This document shows, piece by piece, positions 6,302-9,124 of a stretch of 9,124 nt of DNA (within the stretch, counting starts at the first letter, position 1; each line of letters opens with the position of its first letter). The notes under the pieces were generated by a model. That model was not told where the DNA came from, searched no databases, and was given only the letters and a program-made list of their open reading frames with translations. The position numbers and the translations under genes were made by a program. The DNA comes from Bacteroidales bacterium. Lineage in GTDB: Bacteria; Bacteroidota; Bacteroidia; Bacteroidales; P3. Location: positions 1 through 9,124 of the forward strand of contig JAFWOP010000152.1 in NCBI GenBank assembly GCA_017545365.1. The letters run 5' to 3'.

Positions 6302-7225
6302 ATGAAGCTCACCGTCATCATCCCCGTCTACAGCGTGGAGGCCACCCTGGGTCGCTGCGTGGAGAGCGTTGTGGGCCAAGCGTTCGACGACATGGAAATC
6401 ATCCTGGTCGATGACGGTTCACCCGATGGCTGCCCTGCGATGTGCGACGCCTGGGCCACTAAAGACAGTCGTGTCAGGGTGATTCACAAGGCAAACGGCG
6501 GACTGAGCGATGCCCGAAACGCCGCACTCGAAGTGGCACAAGGGGAGTTTGTCACCTTCGTGGACTCTGATGACTATCTTGCACCCGACACCTACGCACA
6601 GGTGATGGCCCAGGCCGAAGGCAACGACATCACTGAGTTTCCGCTATTCCGGCATTATGGCTCGCAGTGGCAGCAGGTGGTGCGCTTCGGCTGCAGTGTC
6701 TACGAAAGTGCCGGGGACTACTGGCTGCGTGGTCGGGCCTACGAGCATAGCTATGCCTGGAACAAGATATACCGCCGCGAGTTGTTCGACGGCGTGCGCT
6801 TCCCCAAGGGAAAGGTCTTTGAGGACGTGTACACCCTGCCGCGCCTGCTCGACAATGCCCGGAGGATAGCCACCGTGGACTGCGGGATGTACTACTACTG
6901 CTACAATGGGCAGGGCATCACCGCCACGGCACAAGGCCGGCAGCTCGGCATGCTGCTGGAGGCCCATGAGGAGGTTATCAACCGCTGGTGCGACGACCGA
7001 TACTACATGCACGTGCTGAACATCCAGGCCGATGTGTACGAGCTGGCAGGACAGGCTGGCACAGGGTATACCCCTACCCTGCCCTACCGCCGCGTGAACC
7101 CTTTGGCCAAGGGACTTTCCGCGTCGCAGCGGCTAAAAGCCCTGACGCTTATCACGCTCGGACTTGAGAATACCTGTAAACTGAACAAAATCCTTCACCG
7201 ATGGAAAAAGCCAACCCACTCGTAA
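6302..7225 (+). CDS. Glycosyltransferase family 2 (GT-A fold)
   Basis: Cytosolic glycosyltransferase of 307 aa that should transfer a sugar from a nucleotide-sugar donor during glycan assembly. The GT-A domain begins immediately with KLTVIIPVYSVEATLGRCVESV (2-23). The nucleotide-binding motif is VDDGSPDG (36-43), the substrate loop ANGGLSDARNAAL (64-76) and the DxD metal motif FVDSDDYL (86-93). A likely acceptor/catalytic acidic pair FED sits at 173-175. The start at ATG 6302 is preferred over the in-frame TTG at 6281, because that codon lies six bases before the -7 promoter box and the conserved domain starts right after ATG 6302. Its last 25 bases overlap the next GT2 gene, so the two are translationally linked. 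Donor and acceptor cannot be told from sequence alone. Confidence 0.96.
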   Translation: MKLTVIIPVYSVEATLGRCVESVVGQAFDDMEIILVDDGSPDGCPAMCDAWATKDSRVRVIHKANGGLSDARNAALEVAQGEFVTFVDSDDYLAPDTYAQVMAQAEGNDITEFPLFRHYGSQWQQVVRFGCSVYESAGDYWLRGRAYEHSYAWNKIYRRELFDGVRFPKGKVFEDVYTLPRLLDNARRIATVDCGMYYYCYNGQGITATAQGRQLGMLLEAHEEVINRWCDDRYYMHVLNIQADVYELAGQAGTGYTPTLPYRRVNPLAKGLSASQRLKALTLITLGLENTCKLNKILHRWKKPTHS

Positions 7226-8214
7226 GCTTTATCATACCCGTTTACAACGTCCCAACGGCAATGCTCCGCGAATGTCTGGAGAGCATCCTGGCACTGTCAC
7301 TGCGCCCCTTCGAGCGCGAGATTATCATCGTGGACGACGGCTCAGAATGTTCAATGGTCAATGGTCAATGTTCAATGGACAATGGTCAATGGTCAATGGT
7401 CAATGAACTTGGTGCGCTGGCCGACGACGTGCTGTACATCCGACAGCGCAATGCCGGCGTGTCGGTGGCGCGCAACGTGGGGCTGCGTATGGCCACGGGA
7501 CGCTTCATCCAGTTTGTCGACGGCGACGACCTACTGCTGCAGGCACCCTACGAGCACGTACTCGACCAGCTGCGCTACCAACAAAGCTGCGACATGGTGC
7601 TCTTCGACTTTGCCAAGACACGCGAAGTGCCGCTGCTCTACGATGACCACGGCCCCATGACGGGTGGCGAAATGCTGCGGCGGGAGAACATACACGGCTC
7701 TGTGTGGGGCTACGTCTTCAGTCGTAACATCCTCGGTAGCCTGCGCTTCACGCCCGGTGTGAACTATGGCGAGGACGAGGAGTTCACGCCCCAACTGCTG
7801 CTGCGGGCAGAGAGTGCCATCCGCACCACGGCACAGGCCTACTTCTACCGCGAGCGGACGACGTCGGCAACAGGCATAGGCACCACCCGCAGCAACCTGC
7901 GGCGACTCTCCGACACACAGAGCGTCATCATGCGTTTGAAGAAACTTGCCGACCGCATGCCCACCGCCGACCGGGTGGCTATGCAACGGCGCACGGCACA
8001 GCTGACGATGGACTATATATATAATGTAATAGTGATGACCCGCAGCAGCCACTACCTGGAGCGCAAAATAGGCGAGCTTAGCAAAGCCGGGCTCTTCCCC
8101 CTGCCCAACCGTGACTACACCACGAAGTACACCTGGTTCCGCCGCATGACCAACAGCCGCGTGGGCCGCACCGTGCTGCTGCGCACCCTGCCACTGATGG
8201 AACGGGAAAGATGA
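7201..8214 (+). CDS. Glycosyltransferase family 2 with an internal heptanucleotide repeat
   Basis: Second GT-A glycosyltransferase (337 aa), starting within the 3' end of the previous gene. The domain has PLVSFIIPVYNVP (6-18), the donor-binding motif IIIVDDGSE (41-49), NAGVSVARNVGLRMATG (84-100), the DxD motif FVDGDDLLL (105-113) and an acidic motif GEDEEF (190-195). The C-terminal third (about 235-337) is helical and basic with no recognised domain. Residues 50-68 (CSMVNGQCSMDNGQWSMVN) come from eight 7-bp repeats and lie in the loop straight after DDGSE, which is some 12-18 residues longer than usual in the family. The current copy number keeps the frame open. One more unit would place a TGA (7404-7406) in frame, and one fewer would end the protein at a TGA at 7658-7660. 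The TGA stop at 8212-8214 overlaps the first bases of the next tandem array. Confidence 0.95.
   Translation: MEKANPLVSFIIPVYNVPTAMLRECLESILALSLRPFEREIIIVDDGSECSMVNGQCSMDNGQWSMVNELGALADDVLYIRQRNAGVSVARNVGLRMATGRFIQFVDGDDLLLQAPYEHVLDQLRYQQSCDMVLFDFAKTREVPLLYDDHGPMTGGEMLRRENIHGSVWGYVFSRNILGSLRFTPGVNYGEDEEFTPQLLLRAESAIRTTAQAYFYRERTTSATGIGTTRSNLRRLSDTQSVIMRLKKLADRMPTADRVAMQRRTAQLTMDYIYNVIVMTRSSHYLERKIGELSKAGLFPLPNRDYTTKYTWFRRMTNSRVGRTVLLRTLPLMERER
7348..7403. repeat. Heptanucleotide tandem array (8 x TGGTCAA-type) inside a GT2 gene
   Basis: Eight consecutive 7-bp units: TGTTCAA, TGGTCAA, TGGTCAA, TGTTCAA, TGGACAA, then three perfect TGGTCAA. The array starts exactly at codon 50. Unit length is not a multiple of three, so each gain or loss changes the frame of the rest of the gene. 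The longest perfect run is three units, which limits the expected slippage rate. Confidence 0.95.
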
Positions 8215-8333
8215 TTTCCAAGGGAGTGAAAGGGGATTTCCAAGGAAGTGAAAGGGGATTTCCAAGGGAGTGAAAGGGGATTTCCAAGGGAGTGAAAGGG
8301 AAGTGAAAGAGGAGTGAAAGGGGAGTGAAAGGG
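8213..8333. repeat. Purine-rich 22-bp/11-bp tandem array between two glycosyltransferase genes
   Basis: Four 22-bp units (8213-8300), each made of GATTTCCAAGG followed by GAGTGAAAGGG, with a single A-for-G change in unit 2. Three further 11-bp half units of the GAGTGAAAGGG type follow (8301-8333). The array begins inside the stop codon of the preceding GT2 gene and ends 10 nt before the ATG of the next gene, so it fills the intergenic space. The plus strand is strongly G+A biased apart from TTTCC. The final AAAGGG lies at Shine-Dalgarno distance from the ATG at 8344, so copy-number change might affect translation of the downstream gene. That is inference only. Confidence 0.92.
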
Positions 8334-8343
8334 ACGATTGACT

Positions 8344-9124
8344 ATGAGAATACTTTTACTAGGTGAATATAGTAACGTACATAATACGTTGGCACAGGGT
8401 CTGCGCCAGCTGGGGCATGAGGTGACGGTGGCCTCCAACGGCGACTTCTGGAAAGACTATCCCCGCGACATCGACCTAGCCCGCACGCCTGGAAAGCTGG
8501 GCGGCATCCGTCTCATGGCGAAAGTTTATTGCCAACTGCCCCATTGGCGCGACTACGACGTAGTGCAGCTCATCAACCCCATGTTCCTTGAACTGAAGGC
8601 CGAGCGCATCGGCCCCGTCTACCGATACCTGCGCCGCCACAACAAGAAGATGGTGCTCTGCGCCATGGGTCTTGACTACTACTGGGTGCACGAGAACATC
8701 ACGCGCAAGCCGCTGCGCTACAGCGACTTCAACATCGGCGACCAGCTGCGCACCGACGAGCCCGCAAAGATCTATAGCCGCGACTGGCTCGACACGCCCA
8801 AGGGTCGCCTCAACCAGGAGATAGCCCACGACTGCGATGCCATCGTGGCCACTCCCTACGAGAACTACGCCTGCTACCAGCCCCTCTTTCCCGAAAAGAC
8901 CACCTTCATCCCCTTCCCCATCAAACCCATAAAACCCATTAAACCCATCAACCCCATTAAACCCATCAACCCCATTAAACCCATCAACCCCACCCCACCC
9001 CTCAAGCTTTTCATCGGCATCAGCAAAGGTCGTAGCGCCTACAAGGGCACCGACATCATGCTCCGCGCCGCCGAGGACGTGCAGCGGCAACACCCAGACC
9101 GCCAGGAAATCATCAAGGCCGAGG
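8344..9124 (+). CDS. GT-B glycosyltransferase (family 1/4-like), partial at the right edge
   Basis: Open without a stop to the window edge (260 codons visible). The start MRILLLGEYSNVHNTLAQGLRQLGHEVTVAS (1-31) is the classic first beta-alpha-beta unit of a GT-B N-terminal domain. VLCAMGLDYYW (104-114) and DAIVATPYENYACYQPL (165-181) also fit that domain. The second domain begins KLFIGISKGRSAYKGTDIMLRAAEDV (220-245), the nucleotide-sugar-binding half of GT1/GT4-type enzymes; its E-x7-E region would lie beyond the edge. Residues 192-215 are eight Pro-Ile-Lys/Asn triplets encoded by a 9-bp array, exactly in the linker between the two domains. The ATG at 8344 is the first start compatible with the conserved N-terminus. 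The gene is third in the cluster and likely co-transcribed with the two GT2 genes. Donor and acceptor are unknown. Confidence 0.9.
   Translation, partial: MRILLLGEYSNVHNTLAQGLRQLGHEVTVASNGDFWKDYPRDIDLARTPGKLGGIRLMAKVYCQLPHWRDYDVVQLINPMFLELKAERIGPVYRYLRRHNKKMVLCAMGLDYYWVHENITRKPLRYSDFNIGDQLRTDEPAKIYSRDWLDTPKGRLNQEIAHDCDAIVATPYENYACYQPLFPEKTTFIPFPIKPIKPIKPINPIKPINPIKPINPTPPLKLFIGISKGRSAYKGTDIMLRAAEDVQRQHPDRQEIIKAE
8917..8988. repeat. In-frame 9-bp tandem array coding for Pro-Ile-Lys/Asn triplets
   Basis: Eight 9-bp units of CCCAT(C/A/T)AA(A/C). The last six form three copies of an 18-bp unit, CCCATTAAA plus CCCATCAAC. The array is in frame (residues 192-215 of the GT-B enzyme), so copy-number change would lengthen or shorten the interdomain linker by three residues without stopping translation. 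A degenerate continuation follows, CCC-ACC-CCA-CCC. Confidence 0.95.

Noticed and set aside
7531..8438. Minus-strand open frames running through the 8213-8333 array, with Pro/Phe/Leu-rich repeats
   Set aside because: They arise because the repeat lacks stop codons on that strand; they overlap conserved glycosyltransferase coding sequence and have no recognisable domain.
8476..9093. Minus-strand open frame with Gly-Val-Asp-Gly-Phe-Asn repeats
   Set aside because: It is the reverse reading of the Pro-Ile-Lys/Asn array and of the GT-B gene, whose plus-strand frame has clear GT-B motifs.

Overview
The window looks like chromosomal DNA of a Prevotella-like member of the Bacteroidales. Four things point there: a single-chain glycyl-tRNA synthetase of the Bacteroidetes type; an outer-membrane DUF3078 protein, a family essentially confined to Bacteroidetes; promoters of the Bacteroidetes -33/-7 form (TTTG, about 20 nt, TAnnTTTG); and start codons mostly without Shine-Dalgarno sequences. 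No rRNA, tRNA, transposase or CRISPR array was seen.

Left part (1-3034, + strand): glyS is followed by a 101-bp inverted repeat. Next come an FKBP-type prolyl isomerase lipoprotein and the broken remains of a secreted SGNH/GDSL hydrolase. That remnant keeps the signal peptide, the N-terminal accessory domain, the last catalytic block (D-x-x-H) and a Prevotella-type C-terminal tail. It has lost the middle of the enzyme, and its two halves are in different frames.

Middle part (3037-6172, - strand): a periplasmic or surface 5'-nucleotidase/2',3'-cyclic phosphodiesterase and a DUF3078 beta-barrel protein. The 220 bp between them holds a 22-bp tandem array in which almost every unit is a small inverted repeat.

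Right part (6173-9124, + strand): a divergent promoter region drives DUF3078 leftwards and a glycosyltransferase cluster rightwards. The cluster has two overlapping GT2 genes and a GT-B (family 1/4) glycosyltransferase that runs off the right edge. It is probably part of a surface glycan locus. The first GT2 gene appears to be transcribed as a leaderless or almost leaderless mRNA.

The strongest theme outside the genes is short tandem repeats of several unrelated sequences: a 7-bp array inside the second GT2 gene (its unit length can shift the frame), an 11/22-bp purine-rich array across the GT2/GT-B junction, a 9-bp in-frame array coding for Pro-Ile-Lys/Asn triplets at the domain linker of the GT-B enzyme, and the 22-bp hairpin array upstream of the nucleotidase. 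A 10-C run beside a hairpin precedes glyS. I see no complete new defence or mobile system. The repeat-laden glycosyltransferase cluster and the collapsed SGNH gene are what deserve a second look.
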